A DNA stretch of 26,083 nucleotides from an uncultured Bacteroides sp. (lineage in GTDB: Bacteria > Bacteroidota > Bacteroidia > Bacteroidales > Bacteroidaceae). The position numbers and the translations under genes were made by a program. Where the stretch lies: assembly GCA_902492205.1 (NCBI GenBank), contig CABUKU010000036.1, forward strand, positions 1 to 26,083, written 5' to 3'. Below the pieces are notes generated by a model. The model was not told where the DNA came from. It saw only the letters and a list, made by a program, of their open reading frames with translations, and ran no database searches. This document shows, one piece after another, positions 1 to 8,528 of the stretch; within the stretch, counting starts at the first letter, position 1, and the number at the start of each line of letters is the position of its first letter.

Positions 1-260
1 ATGAACAGAACCGTAGGCTTTTGGCATTTCATTCATACTGTAAATATACGAAATATTTCTGTAATTTCCAAATTTTAGGGTAAAAATAGGTGTATAAAAG
101 TACAGCAGTTTACAGTATTTCCTTATTTTTCTTTTAAAAGCAATGTTCATAAAATGAACATTCCATGAAGATAAAGTGGAGATTAGAGAAGTTAAATGTT
201 CATCGTAACCTATTAGTAATTGGAGATGTAAATGTTAAATGGACATTTGAAGGTAAAAAT
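1..260. other. Left-edge non-coding stretch downstream of rpmE2
   Basis: No convincing gene is seen between the left edge and the rpmE2 terminator. The stretch is AT-rich. It holds a perfect inverted repeat with 9-base arms (142-150 and 154-162, arm aatgttcat), and the octamer atgttcat recurs at 196-203. A minus-strand start codon at 36-34 opens 12 codons (MNEMPKAYGSVH) that run off the edge; this could be the start of the next gene, but it is too short to judge. Confidence 0.4.
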
Positions 261-292
261 AAGAAAGGATGCTTATTTAAGCATCCTTTCTT
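261..292 (-). terminator. Intrinsic terminator of rpmE2
   Basis: Two perfectly complementary 14-base arms (261-274 and 279-292) enclose a 4-base loop. On the minus strand the hairpin is followed by a T-rich run. It begins about 20 bases after the rpmE2 stop codon, which fits a Rho-independent terminator. Confidence 0.85.
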
Positions 293-314
293 ATATATCA
301 TTATAAAGTCGATA

Positions 315-569
315 TTACTTCTTGTTACGGTTTCCGTAGCGGCTCATGAACTTATCTACACGACCTGCTGTATCTACCAATTTAGATTTACCAGTGTAGA
401 AAGGGTGAGATGTGCTGGAAATTTCAAGTTTTACCAATGGGTAAGTTTCTCCTTCAAATTCAATTGTTTCTTTAGTAGCACAAGTTGAACGTGACAAAAA
501 TACGTCACCATTAGACATATCTTTGAAAACTACCGGACGGTATGATTCTGGATGAAGTTCTTTTTTCAT
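315..569 (-). CDS. rpmE2: 50S ribosomal protein L31 type B
   Basis: The 84-residue protein starts MKKELHPESYRPVVFKD, which is typical of L31. L31 is a small protein of the large ribosomal subunit that contributes to a bridge to the small subunit. Only one cysteine (Cys30) is present and the CxxC zinc pair of the other L31 form is missing, so this is the zinc-independent C-minus form, the usual one in Bacteroides. Length is normal for type B. The gene stands alone, with a -7 box about 80 bases upstream and a strong hairpin terminator just downstream. In organisms with both forms the C-minus form replaces the zinc form under zinc limitation; no second copy is visible here, so it may be the only L31. 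Confidence 0.95.
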   Translation of the reverse strand: MKKELHPESYRPVVFKDMSNGDVFLSRSTCATKETIEFEGETYPLVKLEISSTSHPFYTGKSKLVDTAGRVDKFMSRYGNRNKK

Positions 570-647
570 TTCAGTATTTGTTTTTTAATTATTATATCAT
601 TTTACTATTCTGGTAACAAATAGTGTGTAATGGTCTATTTCAGGGCG

Positions 648-655
648 CAAAGATA
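648..655 (-). promoter_or_regulatory. Putative -7 box for rpmE2
   Basis: Read on the minus strand the sequence is TATCTTTG, a full match to the Bacteroides TAnnTTTG box, about 79 bases upstream of the rpmE2 start. The -33 region is only T-rich, without a clean TTG. Confidence 0.55.
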
Positions 656-749
656 ATTGTTTTATTTGAATGATAAAAGAATTTCTTCGTTATTTTCAAT
701 AATTCCCAATTTAATATCTACATAAGGACTGTTTCTCATTCTTTTTTTT

Positions 750-757
750 CATCTTTG
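750..757 (+). promoter_or_regulatory. Putative -7 box for the EEP gene at 778
   Basis: CATCTTTG matches the TAnnTTTG box at all but the first fixed position. It lies about 20 bases before the ATG, so the leader would be very short. There is no clear -33 element. Confidence 0.35.
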
Positions 758-777
758 TATACTAATCAAGAAATTAT

Positions 778-1806
778 ATGATGAAAAAATTACTGTTTAC
801 ATTAACTTTGTTGCTTTTCTTGTGCCTTACTGCTCAAAGCCGGGAGAAGAAATTTGCTGTTTACAGCGTTGCGTTTTATAACCTTGAAAATTTGTTCGAC
901 ACGATTCATGATAAAGGAAAGAATGACTATGAGTATCTTCCCGATGCAAAGATTAAATGGAACACAGAGAAATATACCAATAAACTAACTAACTTGTCGA
1001 AAGTGATTAGCGAATTGGCACGTAATAATACTCCTGCGGGACCTGCTGTGATTGGAGTAGCAGAAGCGGAGAACCGCAGAGTGCTTGAAGATTTGGTGAA
1101 ACAGCCCGCTATTGCCGGCAACAATTATCAGATTGTACATTTTGAGGGACCCGATAAAAGAGGCATAGACTGTGCTTTGCTTTATAATCCCGATCAATTT
1201 ACTGTTACATCTGCAAAATTATCGCCTTATATATATGTGAATGATACCGTTCATAAAACTCGCGGATTTTTAATCGTGGGTGGTATGTTGGGAGACGAAA
1301 AAGTACATTTCATTGTCAACCACTGGCCTTCTCGCGGAGCTGCCGAACCTGCACGCATTCGGGCTGCCGAGCAAGTGAAGATTTTGAAAGATTCTCTTTT
1401 TGCCGAAGATCATAAAGCTAAGATTATCATCATGGGAGATATGAACGACGATCCTATGGATAAGAGCATGGAAACACTCGGTGCGCGCCGTGAGCAGAAA
1501 GAGGTACGCCGGGGAGAATTCTATAATCCGTGGTGGAATACATTGGTAGATAAAGGAGTAGGTACGCTTCTTTATCGTGGAAAATGGAATTTATTTGATC
1601 AGATAATAGTATCGTCCACATTGCTCAACAAGAAGCGCAGTTCCTTGAAATTCTTGGATAGCGAGGTCTTTTTAAAGGATTATTTGTTTCAGCAAGATGG
1701 CAAATATAAAGGTTATCCTTTAAGAACCCAAGCGGGTGGAGAGTGGCTCAACGGATACAGTGACCATTTCCCGACTATTATTTATCTGATAAAAGAAATT
1801 CGATAA
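778..1806 (+). CDS. Secreted endonuclease/exonuclease/phosphatase (EEP) family protein
   Basis: The 342-residue protein has a hydrophobic signal sequence over about residues 1-22 ending in AQS, so it is probably exported. The rest has the EEP (DNase I/inositol phosphatase-like) fold: FYNLENLFD near residue 35, the metal-binding GVAEAENR, NHWPSRGAAEPARIR in the middle, GDMNDDP and a C-terminal SDHFP with the catalytic Asp-His. Enzymes of this fold hydrolyse phosphodiester or phosphomonoester bonds using divalent metal; the substrate cannot be told and could be nucleic acid, phospholipid or a sugar phosphate. Two ATG codons are adjacent; the first gives MMKK. It is transcribed alone, divergently from rpmE2. 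It is clearly different from the second EEP protein in this window (10130-10990), which is shorter and is a lipoprotein. Confidence 0.85.
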   Translation: MMKKLLFTLTLLLFLCLTAQSREKKFAVYSVAFYNLENLFDTIHDKGKNDYEYLPDAKIKWNTEKYTNKLTNLSKVISELARNNTPAGPAVIGVAEAENRRVLEDLVKQPAIAGNNYQIVHFEGPDKRGIDCALLYNPDQFTVTSAKLSPYIYVNDTVHKTRGFLIVGGMLGDEKVHFIVNHWPSRGAAEPARIRAAEQVKILKDSLFAEDHKAKIIIMGDMNDDPMDKSMETLGARREQKEVRRGEFYNPWWNTLVDKGVGTLLYRGKWNLFDQIIVSSTLLNKKRSSLKFLDSEVFLKDYLFQQDGKYKGYPLRTQAGGEWLNGYSDHFPTIIYLIKEIR

Positions 1807-1931
1807 TTGATTGTCATATCGAGATTACAATATGATGTCATCCAAAGCTATTTGTGAAAAAAGTGCTGAATAATTATATCTTTTTATGCTATAATTCCTT
1901 TGCACCATTCTTTTATTAAGAGGATTATTCC

Positions 1932-1939
1932 TAATTTTG
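1932..1939 (+). promoter_or_regulatory. Putative -7 box for fructose-bisphosphate aldolase
   Basis: TAATTTTG is a full match to TAnnTTTG, about 40 bases before the aldolase ATG. A second, weaker copy (TTCCTTTG, 1895-1902) lies further upstream. The -33 element is not obvious. Confidence 0.5.
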
Positions 1940-1979
1940 CGTAGAATTTTTGATTCACTAACAATAAACATTTAAAAAC

Positions 1980-2981
1980 ATGGTTAATTACAAAGATTTA
2001 GGCCTGGTAAACACTAAAGATATGTTTGCCAAAGCAATCAAAGGTGGATATGCTATCCCTGCTTTCAACTTCAATAATATGGAACAGATGCAGGCTATCA
2101 TCAAAGCTGCAGTAGAAACAAAATCTCCTGTTATCCTTCAGGTATCTAAAGGTGCTCGTCAGTATGCTAACGCTACTTTGTTGCGTTACATGGCTCAAGG
2201 TGCTGTAGAATATGCTAAGGAATTAGGTTGCGAACACCCTGAAATCGTTCTTCACCTTGACCACGGAGATACTTTCGAAACTTGCAAAAGCTGCATCGAT
2301 TCCGGTTTCTCTTCAGTAATGATCGACGGTTCTCACCTTCCTTACGAAGAAAACGTAGCTTTGACTAAAAAAGTTGTTGACTATGCTCACCAATTTGATG
2401 TAACAGTAGAAGGTGAACTTGGTGTATTGGCAGGTGTTGAAGACGAAGTTTCTTCAGATCACCACACTTATACTGATCCTGAAGAAGTAATTGACTTCGC
2501 TACTCGCACAGGTTGCGATTCATTGGCTATCTCAATTGGTACTTCTCACGGTGCTTACAAGTTTACTCCGGAACAGTGCCACATCGATCCTGCAACAGGT
2601 CGTATGGTTCCTCCTCCATTGGCATTCGAAGTATTGGATGCAGTTATGGAAAAACTTCCGGGATTCCCTATCGTACTTCACGGATCTTCTTCAGTTCCTG
2701 AGGAAGAAGTTGCAACTATCAACAAATTTGGTGGTGCTTTGAAAGCTGCTATCGGTATTCCTGAAGAAGAATTGCGTAAAGCAGCTAAGTCTGCTGTTTG
2801 CAAAATCAACATTGACTCAGACTCTCGTTTGGCTATGACTGCTGCTATTCGTCAGGTATTCGCTGAAAAACCGGCAGAATTCGATCCACGTAAGTACTTA
2901 GGTCCGGCTCGTGACAACATGGAAAAATTGTACAAGCATAAAATTGTGAACGTTTTAGGTTCTGACAATAAATTAGCTTAA
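1980..2981 (+). CDS. fba: Class II fructose-1,6-bisphosphate aldolase
   Basis: This cytosolic zinc enzyme splits fructose-1,6-bisphosphate into dihydroxyacetone phosphate and glyceraldehyde-3-phosphate, or the reverse, in glycolysis and gluconeogenesis. The 333-residue product has the family motifs in order: YAIPAFNFNN near residue 24, HLDHGD with Asp94 and the zinc ligand His95, VEGELG near 143, SIGTSHGAYK with His190, and LHGSSSVP with His234. Length is normal and no part is missing. Codon use is strongly biased (CGT, GGT, ATC, AAA), as expected for a highly expressed gene. It stands as a single gene between its own promoter region and a strong bidirectional terminator. Confidence 0.96.
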   Translation: MVNYKDLGLVNTKDMFAKAIKGGYAIPAFNFNNMEQMQAIIKAAVETKSPVILQVSKGARQYANATLLRYMAQGAVEYAKELGCEHPEIVLHLDHGDTFETCKSCIDSGFSSVMIDGSHLPYEENVALTKKVVDYAHQFDVTVEGELGVLAGVEDEVSSDHHTYTDPEEVIDFATRTGCDSLAISIGTSHGAYKFTPEQCHIDPATGRMVPPPLAFEVLDAVMEKLPGFPIVLHGSSSVPEEEVATINKFGGALKAAIGIPEEELRKAAKSAVCKINIDSDSRLAMTAAIRQVFAEKPAEFDPRKYLGPARDNMEKLYKHKIVNVLGSDNKLA

Positions 2982-3005
2982 TGCTAATTAATTTCCAAAT
3001 ATAAG

Positions 3006-3035
3006 AAAAGGTATCTCAACGAGATACCTTTTTTT
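3006..3035. terminator. Bidirectional terminator between fba and the flotillin gene
   Basis: Arms 3006-3017 and 3021-3032 form a perfect 12-base stem with a 3-base loop (aac). It is followed by a T run on the plus strand and by TTTTCTTAT on the minus strand. It separates two convergent genes whose stop codons are only 79 bases apart. Confidence 0.9.
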
Positions 3036-3060
3036 ATGTTCAACAAACAGTCTATGACCG

Positions 3061-4536
3061 TTATTTCTTTGTTTCCTTTTTAGCTTCCTCTTTTACTTCT
3101 TCTACTTCGGTAACATTGGTTTTGTCGGCAGTTTTTTCTTCATTGCCTTTCAGATAAGAAGGAAGATTCATCCCTGCCATATTGAATAAATCATTTAATG
3201 GCGGTACAGATTTCATCATGCCTGAAATAAAGTTTGCCGTTGAAGTGTTGCCATCTCCTTTGCTTCCTGTGTTTCCGTCCCAAACTGTAATCTTATCAAT
3301 CTTAATGTTTTTAACGGCTTCCACTTGTGTCTTAACCAATTCCGGAAGTTTATCGGTAATAAGCATCATGACTGCTTTGTCCGGATTACCTCCGGCTGCT
3401 TTCACAATACGGTCGTAACCTTCTGCCTGCTTAGTGAGTATTTCATACATACCTTGTGCTTCGGCAGCCATTTTTGCATAGATAGCATCGGCTTCACCTT
3501 TGGCACGGCGGCGCAAGCGTTCTGCTTCTGCTTCGGCATCAATAATCGCTTTTTCTTTTTCAATTTCTGCCGGTACTACGATGTTGGCGGTTTGGGTTGC
3601 TTTTTCACGTGCTGCACGTGCTAATTCGGCTTCTTTCTCAGATTGGTATGCTTCTTCCAATGCTTTGGCAGATTGAACTTTTTCGGCTGCTACTGCACGG
3701 CGGTCTGCTTCCGCTTCTTTTTCACGGCGGATGGCTTCAGAATTGGCAATAGCGATTTTTGCATTATTTTCTCCTTCTACTGCTGTTGCATTTGCTTCGG
3801 AGGTACGGATACGGGTATCGCGAACTGTTTCGGCAATGCGAATGTCTTTATCACGGTCTGCTTCTGCTTTACCGATTTCACCGAATCTGTTTTGTTCGGC
3901 AACGCTTTTCTTTGCATCATTAATGGCTTTGGCAGCTGCTTCTTTTCCCAATGCTTCAATGTAGCCGGATTCGTCACGAAGGTCGGTTACGTTTACGTTG
4001 ATGAGCTTCAAACCTATTTTGCGCAGTTCGGCTTCTACATTTGCACTGACGTTGGCAAGGAATTTATCACGGTCGGAGTTGATTTCTTCAATATCCATTG
4101 TGGCGATAACCAAACGGAGCTGACCGAAAAGAATATCGGTTGCAAGGTTCTGGATATTTTCAGTGCGTTGTCCCAATAAACGTTCGGCGGCATTTGTCAT
4201 ACTTTCCGGTTCGGTGGAAATACCTACCGTAAAGCGGCAGGGAACGTCAACACGGATATTCTGTTTACTTAATGCATTAGTCAGATTACATTCAATAGAA
4301 ATAGGAGTGAGGTCGAGGAATGCATAACTTTGGAAAACTGGCCATATAAAGGCGGCTCCACCATGAATACAACGAGCGGAACTTATACCGCCTTCTTTGT
4401 TTTTACCTGTGCGTCCGTAAACGACCAGAACTTTGTCTGACGGACAACGTTTGTAACGGGATAATATAGCTGCAAAGGATACAAAAAGAACTGCAACTAT
4501 AATTACAATGAGATAGAGACCTGAATCAATTGGCAT
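3061..4536 (-). CDS. Flotillin-like SPFH-domain membrane protein
   Basis: The 491-residue protein starts with one membrane helix (about residues 6-27), followed by an SPFH/band 7 domain to about residue 215 with the flotillin-type stretch GGAAFIWPVFQSYAFLDL. A long Ala/Glu-rich coiled coil covers roughly 205-385 (repeated EAEA, EKE and AEAERLRRR patterns), followed by the flotillin C-terminal region and a highly charged Lys/Glu tail. Flotillins oligomerise into membrane scaffolds that affect membrane fluidity and protein assembly. The gene lies 46 bases after an NfeD-like gene on the same strand, the usual flotillin-NfeD (YqiK-YqiJ type) pairing, so both are probably made from one transcript. 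No enzymatic activity is expected. Confidence 0.9.
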   Translation of the reverse strand: MPIDSGLYLIVIIVAVLFVSFAAILSRYKRCPSDKVLVVYGRTGKNKEGGISSARCIHGGAAFIWPVFQSYAFLDLTPISIECNLTNALSKQNIRVDVPCRFTVGISTEPESMTNAAERLLGQRTENIQNLATDILFGQLRLVIATMDIEEINSDRDKFLANVSANVEAELRKIGLKLINVNVTDLRDESGYIEALGKEAAAKAINDAKKSVAEQNRFGEIGKAEADRDKDIRIAETVRDTRIRTSEANATAVEGENNAKIAIANSEAIRREKEAEADRRAVAAEKVQSAKALEEAYQSEKEAELARAAREKATQTANIVVPAEIEKEKAIIDAEAEAERLRRRAKGEADAIYAKMAAEAQGMYEILTKQAEGYDRIVKAAGGNPDKAVMMLITDKLPELVKTQVEAVKNIKIDKITVWDGNTGSKGDGNTSTANFISGMMKSVPPLNDLFNMAGMNLPSYLKGNEEKTADKTNVTEVEEVKEEAKKETKK

Positions 4537-4582
4537 AGTAATAAGAGTTTTAATTAATAATTGTTTATGTTTAAAGTTTGTT

Positions 4583-5152
4583 TTATGCCTTTTCCACTAA
4601 CAAGGTGTTGGCGTTAATCACCTTGGTTACTTTTATGGCTTCATTGTTAACCAGCTTTTCACCGTCGGTCATTGCATCGAATTCACGTATAGCTCCTTGA
4701 ATGGATATTTGTACTTTTCCTTCTCCCTGCCTTCCTGCCGGTATGGTAAGATAAACGGTACCTTTGCAGCCTACTGCGCTATCGGTGTCTATATTTCCGG
4801 ATTGTTCCATACCGCTAAGCCATTTGAAAATATACATGACCGCAATAACAAGTAATGCACCTACCATAACGGAAATAAAGAGTAGGAGCGGAGTGTTTTC
4901 CATGGAAGGTATTAATGTAATAGCTGTCCAACTGAACCCTAACATGAAGTTGATTAAGTTTCGGAAGGTAAAAAGTTGAAACGGCTGACTGTCCGAAGGT
5001 ACATCACTGTCGATGTCCACATTGAAATCGCTTCCCGAATCCATTCCTACGAACGTCATAATACTTTGAATGATAAAAACCAGACTGGAAAAGATAGCCA
5101 TTCCCCAAAGGGTTTTCATAAAGAAATCCAAATTAATCCACCATTCGTGCAT
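4583..5152 (-). CDS. NfeD-like membrane protein with C-terminal OB fold (YqiJ type)
   Basis: The 189-residue protein has three hydrophobic segments (about residues 13-35, 63-83 and 88-111) and a C-terminal soluble domain, GCKGTVYLTIPAGRQGEGKV onward, typical of the NfeD/OB-fold partner of flotillins. The ClpP-like protease domain of long NfeD proteins is absent, so it is the short form. It precedes the flotillin gene with a 46-base gap and presumably anchors or organises flotillin assemblies in the inner membrane. The start chosen (MHEWWINLDF) lies about 25 bases downstream of a full-match -7 box, which supports it. The N-terminal loop is rich in Asp and Ser. Confidence 0.8.
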   Translation of the reverse strand: MHEWWINLDFFMKTLWGMAIFSSLVFIIQSIMTFVGMDSGSDFNVDIDSDVPSDSQPFQLFTFRNLINFMLGFSWTAITLIPSMENTPLLLFISVMVGALLVIAVMYIFKWLSGMEQSGNIDTDSAVGCKGTVYLTIPAGRQGEGKVQISIQGAIREFDAMTDGEKLVNNEAIKVTKVINANTLLVEKA

Positions 5153-5177
5153 ATCATTATATTTTATGTTGATAGGG

Positions 5178-5185
5178 CAAATATA
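5178..5185 (-). promoter_or_regulatory. -7 box of the NfeD-flotillin operon
   Basis: On the minus strand this reads TATATTTG, a full match to TAnnTTTG, 26 bases before the NfeD start. A TTTTTC tract sits in the -33 region. It overlaps the upstream part of the divergent transporter promoter. Confidence 0.6.
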
Positions 5186-5198
5186 AGTAATTATTTCG

Positions 5199-5228
5199 TT
5201 GCTTGAAAAACATTATGTCTTATCTTTG
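5199..5228 (+). promoter_or_regulatory. Promoter of the MFS transporter-PqqD operon
   Basis: TTG at 5199-5201, a 19-base spacer and TATCTTTG at 5221-5228 form a complete Bacteroides sigma-ABfr type promoter. The transporter ATG follows about 40 bases later. Confidence 0.75.
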
Positions 5229-5268
5229 CATCTGTTATCTTGAATTTTAAATCAAAACTACTATAATA

Positions 5269-6660
5269 ATGACAGAATTTTTGCAAAAAAAATTAATTGA
5301 CTCACCCGTTGCACGGTGGAGCGTGCTTGCATTGGTGGCTTTCACCATGCTTTGCGGATATTTTATAACTGATATGATGGCTCCCCTTCAGAGCTTGTTG
5401 CAGACTCCGGTAGGTGACGGTGGTTTAGGGTGGACTGCTGATGATTACGGAACCTTTACCAGTGCATATGGTTGGTTCAATGTTTTCTTCCTGATGCTTA
5501 TCTTCGGAGGAATGATCCTTGATAAGATGGGTGTCCGCTTCACAGGTTTAATGGCTACTTGCATTATGATTGTGGGTGTGTCAATCAAGTGGTTCGGAGT
5601 TTCTCACGATTTCGGAGGTGCTACAGTTTCTATCTTTGGTAGTGAATGGGGGTATCCTTTGCTTGTCGCTTCTTTAGGTTATGCTTTGTTTGGTGTCGGT
5701 ATTGAGATTGCAGGTATAACCGTTTCCAAGATTATTGTAAAATGGTTCAAAGGTAAAGAAATGGCTTTGGCTATGGGATTGGAAATGGCAACGGCACGTG
5801 TAGGTACGGGATTGGCCATTGGTGTTACTCCTTTACTTTGCCAGGCTTTTGATAATTCAATCAGCATGCCTATTCTGTTGGGACTCATATTATTATGTAT
5901 AGGCTTGTTGTCATATATCGTCTTTGTTGTGATGGATAAGCGTCGTGATACGGAAATGGCGGCTCTCGATGAAGGTGTTGAAGAAGAAGAACCGTTCCGT
6001 GCCAAAGATATTTTTGACATTATTAAGATGAAAGGTTTCTGGTACATTGCTTTGTTGTGTGTATTGTTCTATTCGGCAGTATTCCCATTCTTGAAGTTTG
6101 CTCCGAATTTGATGATAAACAAATTCCATGTAGCTTTGGCATTGTCCGGTACTATCCCTGCATTGTTGCCTTTCGGTAATATTTTGCTTACTCCGTTCTT
6201 TGGTAACTTGTATGACCGTAAGGGAAAGGGAGCTACTATTATGCTGATTGGTGCCGTTATGTTGGTGTTCATTCATTTTATGTTTGCTATTCCTGCATTG
6301 AATAACTGGATTATCGCCCTCGTGTTGATTATCTTGTTGGGCATTGCTTTCTCATTGGTTCCTTCTGCTATGTGGCCTTCTGTTCCCAAGATTATACCGG
6401 AGAATAAATTAGGTACTGCTTATGCTTTGATTTTCTGGGTACAAAACTGGGGATTGATGTGTGTGCCTTTGCTGATTGGCAAGGTACTTGATAAGTATTG
6501 TATTACCGGTTATATTGATGGTAAACCGACTTACGATTATACCATCCCGATGTTGATTTTCGCTTGTTTCGGAATCTTGGCTATCATTTTTGCTTTACTT
6601 TTGAAACGTGAGGATAAGAAGAAAGGTTTTGGCTTGGAATTGCCTAACATTAAAAAGTAA
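5269..6660 (+). CDS. MFS transporter, 12 membrane helices
   Basis: The 463-residue protein has about 12 hydrophobic segments and the MFS signature loop after helix 2 (GGMILDKMGVRFTG near residue 84, related to the GxxxDxxGxR motif), with an equivalent loop in the second half (GNLYDRKGKG). A charged central loop rich in Glu (DEGVEEEE near residue 230) divides the two six-helix halves. It is an inner-membrane secondary transporter; the substrate cannot be read from the sequence, although the overall pattern recalls MFSD1-like proteins. The first ORF residues (MTEFLQKKLIDSP) lie behind a clear promoter. The gene is followed after 2 bases by a PqqD-like gene, so the two are surely co-transcribed and may act together. 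Confidence 0.88.
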   Translation: MTEFLQKKLIDSPVARWSVLALVAFTMLCGYFITDMMAPLQSLLQTPVGDGGLGWTADDYGTFTSAYGWFNVFFLMLIFGGMILDKMGVRFTGLMATCIMIVGVSIKWFGVSHDFGGATVSIFGSEWGYPLLVASLGYALFGVGIEIAGITVSKIIVKWFKGKEMALAMGLEMATARVGTGLAIGVTPLLCQAFDNSISMPILLGLILLCIGLLSYIVFVVMDKRRDTEMAALDEGVEEEEPFRAKDIFDIIKMKGFWYIALLCVLFYSAVFPFLKFAPNLMINKFHVALALSGTIPALLPFGNILLTPFFGNLYDRKGKGATIMLIGAVMLVFIHFMFAIPALNNWIIALVLIILLGIAFSLVPSAMWPSVPKIIPENKLGTAYALIFWVQNWGLMCVPLLIGKVLDKYCITGYIDGKPTYDYTIPMLIFACFGILAIIFALLLKREDKKKGFGLELPNIKK

Positions 6661-6662
6661 GG

Positions 6663-7010
6663 ATGAGGAAAGAAAAAATAAATTTGTTTGATGCAATTCC
6701 CTGTATTGGTGAAGGCATTCAAACGGAAGAAAATAAGGAAGGGCTATCAGTGATAGCCTTTCCTCGCTTTAAGAACAAATTTATGCAGAAATACATGATT
6801 CCGAAAAGCATGTCGCCTTTCTTTCATGTTACTCTTGACAAACACGGAACAAAAGTTTGGAGTTTGATAGATGGAAAGAGAACTGTTCGTGAAATTGCAG
6901 ATTTATTGAAAAATGATTTTAAGAATGAGAAAGACCTTGAACAAAGATTGGAGATATTTATTGTCCAATTGTACAGACGGAACTTCTTAAAATTAATTAT
7001 ATTGAAATAG
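6663..7010 (+). CDS. Orphan PqqD-like protein
   Basis: The 115-residue protein carries a PqqD-type fold, seen in the stretch DKHGTKVWSLIDGKRTVREI at about residues 58-77, followed by helices ending in an Arg/Leu-rich tail. PqqD domains normally bind the leader of a ribosomally made precursor peptide and present it to a radical SAM enzyme. Here neither a radical SAM gene nor a precursor peptide is visible nearby. The gene starts 2 bases after the MFS transporter stop, which suggests translational coupling and a shared task. The stop lies 12 bases from the stop of the convergent serine hydrolase gene, with no obvious terminator between. An alternative is that only the winged-helix-like fold is kept, with a different partner. 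Confidence 0.75.
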   Translation: MRKEKINLFDAIPCIGEGIQTEENKEGLSVIAFPRFKNKFMQKYMIPKSMSPFFHVTLDKHGTKVWSLIDGKRTVREIADLLKNDFKNEKDLEQRLEIFIVQLYRRNFLKLIILK

Positions 7011-7022
7011 CTTTTCCGCATT

Positions 7023-8528
7023 TTACAATTTTCCCTTGATTGTTATTTCATCGGAAGAGAAGTTCTCTTTTATCGTTAGAAACACATTGTCGCCTTTGAA
7101 TTGAAGCGTGATGCCTAGAGCACTTATCCAATCGATATAATGTACTTTCAAGTGTAAAGTTGCTGACGGTTTCCATGCATAACTACCTGCTGTTTGGAAT
7201 GGATTTTCTATTCCCTTGAATCTGTCTATTGGAGTAATGGAGTAGGGCGGATAAGCATCTATTGTTCCTTTTAACCATTTCTTGTAACCGAACGGTATTT
7301 CAAACTTCACTCCGTTATTATCGCTGATTTTCATTATCACTTTCTTTTGTTCGAACTGTAGGCGAATTATTTTCCAATCATATTTATTGGGTTCAAGGGT
7401 TATTGCTTTATTTTCGTACTTTGTGGCAATCGGTGAATGAGCTTTCCCTTGCACTACCGGCAATGTATAGGTAGACTGTTTTTTCTGTAATTGTTTGTAG
7501 CCCTTACCTGGTATTAAAACTTCATTTTTCACTTCTGGTAACAACTTATCCCAAACCAATCTGCGTTGGTTACGACCATTTATCAGTGTACATTCGGTAA
7601 TGACGACTACCATGTCTTCTTTCGGCATCATGAGGATATACTGTCCTAAAGCACCATCGGCACGTACAGCGCCCGGATAGTCACACAGCCACATTTGGTA
7701 ACCATAATCTTCGTCACCGGCTTCCATTTGCTTGCTCATCATTTGTTCAACCCACGATGCCGGGAGTAATTGTTTACCTTCCCAAACGCCATGATTCAGT
7801 AATAACAAACCAAATTTAGCCAGAGATTCACTTTGGATATACAACCCCCAGCCACCTGTATTAATACCTTCGGGACTTATTTCCCAGGCAACTTGGGTAA
7901 TGTTCATCGCATCGAATAGTTTTGATTTCAGGTAATCCAGCAATGTCATGCCTGTTACTTTCTGTATAATGGCAGAGAGCATATAAGTACTGATAGAGTC
8001 ATATTCAAACTTCTTTCCGGGAGTTTTTACAGGTTTGGCAAGAAATGTGGGTATCCAGTTGGTACATATACTGCGCATGTTCCAGTCGGGGGTGATTCCT
8101 GAAGTCATGGTAAGAAGATTACGAACTGTTACGTCGGCAAGGTTGGCAGAAATAGAATCGGGCAGGGATTCCGGGAAAAAAGTGCAAATGCGGTCGGTCA
8201 GGCGCAGGCGGTTGTCTGCAATGGCGAGACCTACTGCCGCGCCGACAAACGTTTTGGAACAGGAATACATCGTATGGCAGTATTCGGGTGCAAAGGGGAC
8301 GGGATAGATTTCGCCTATCACTTTGCCGTGGCGTATTACCATGACACTGTGAATGTCTGTTTGAGGCAATGCAGTCAAGGAGTCAAACAGCGTAATGAGA
8401 GCTTCGGAACGAACACCTTCCGCCTCGGGAGTGGAACGTGGCAATTCGTTGACTTGTGCATACAGCGAGGCACTTGCAAACAAATATAGAGTGAGTAAAA
8501 TAAAACCGAATCTGTTCTTTTTCATCAT
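7023..8528 (-). CDS. Secreted serine hydrolase, beta-lactamase/penicillin-binding protein fold
   Basis: The 501-residue protein has a signal peptide (about residues 1-24, ending in LYAQ) and a class C beta-lactamase-like domain. The nucleophile motif SxxK is Ser89-Cys-Ser-Lys92 (in MYSCSKTFVG), and the second motif is probably Tyr176-Asp-Ser178 (FEYDSIST). A typical downstream stretch, GWGLYIQSESLAKFGLLLL, is present. The last 150 or so residues form a separate beta-rich domain. Members of this family include esterases, D-amino acid peptidases and transpeptidase-like enzymes; the actual substrate is unknown and true beta-lactamase activity is not implied. It sits alone, 240 bases downstream of the end of the glucan locus on the same strand. 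Confidence 0.87.
   Translation of the reverse strand: MMKKNRFGFILLTLYLFASASLYAQVNELPRSTPEAEGVRSEALITLFDSLTALPQTDIHSVMVIRHGKVIGEIYPVPFAPEYCHTMYSCSKTFVGAAVGLAIADNRLRLTDRICTFFPESLPDSISANLADVTVRNLLTMTSGITPDWNMRSICTNWIPTFLAKPVKTPGKKFEYDSISTYMLSAIIQKVTGMTLLDYLKSKLFDAMNITQVAWEISPEGINTGGWGLYIQSESLAKFGLLLLNHGVWEGKQLLPASWVEQMMSKQMEAGDEDYGYQMWLCDYPGAVRADGALGQYILMMPKEDMVVVITECTLINGRNQRRLVWDKLLPEVKNEVLIPGKGYKQLQKKQSTYTLPVVQGKAHSPIATKYENKAITLEPNKYDWKIIRLQFEQKKVIMKISDNNGVKFEIPFGYKKWLKGTIDAYPPYSITPIDRFKGIENPFQTAGSYAWKPSATLHLKVHYIDWISALGITLQFKGDNVFLTIKENFSSDEITIKGKL

Noticed and set aside
1..78. Plus-strand open frame from the first base (MNRTVGFWHF...) as the end of a gene
   Set aside because: Only 25 codons are visible and nothing is recognisable; the minus-strand start at 36-34 is equally uncertain.
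165..488. Plus-strand frame of 107 codons
   Set aside because: It runs through the terminator hairpin and antisense to most of rpmE2, has no recognisable domain, and lacks a promoter.
3643..4179. Plus-strand frame of 178 codons opposite the flotillin gene
   Set aside because: It is a Phe/Cys-rich antisense shadow of the coiled-coil region; the minus-strand frame has clear flotillin features.
7023..8528. Acquired beta-lactamase resistance gene
   Set aside because: The fold is shared, but the length of 501 residues, the extra C-terminal domain and the YDS motif fit the broad serine hydrolase group rather than a true beta-lactamase.
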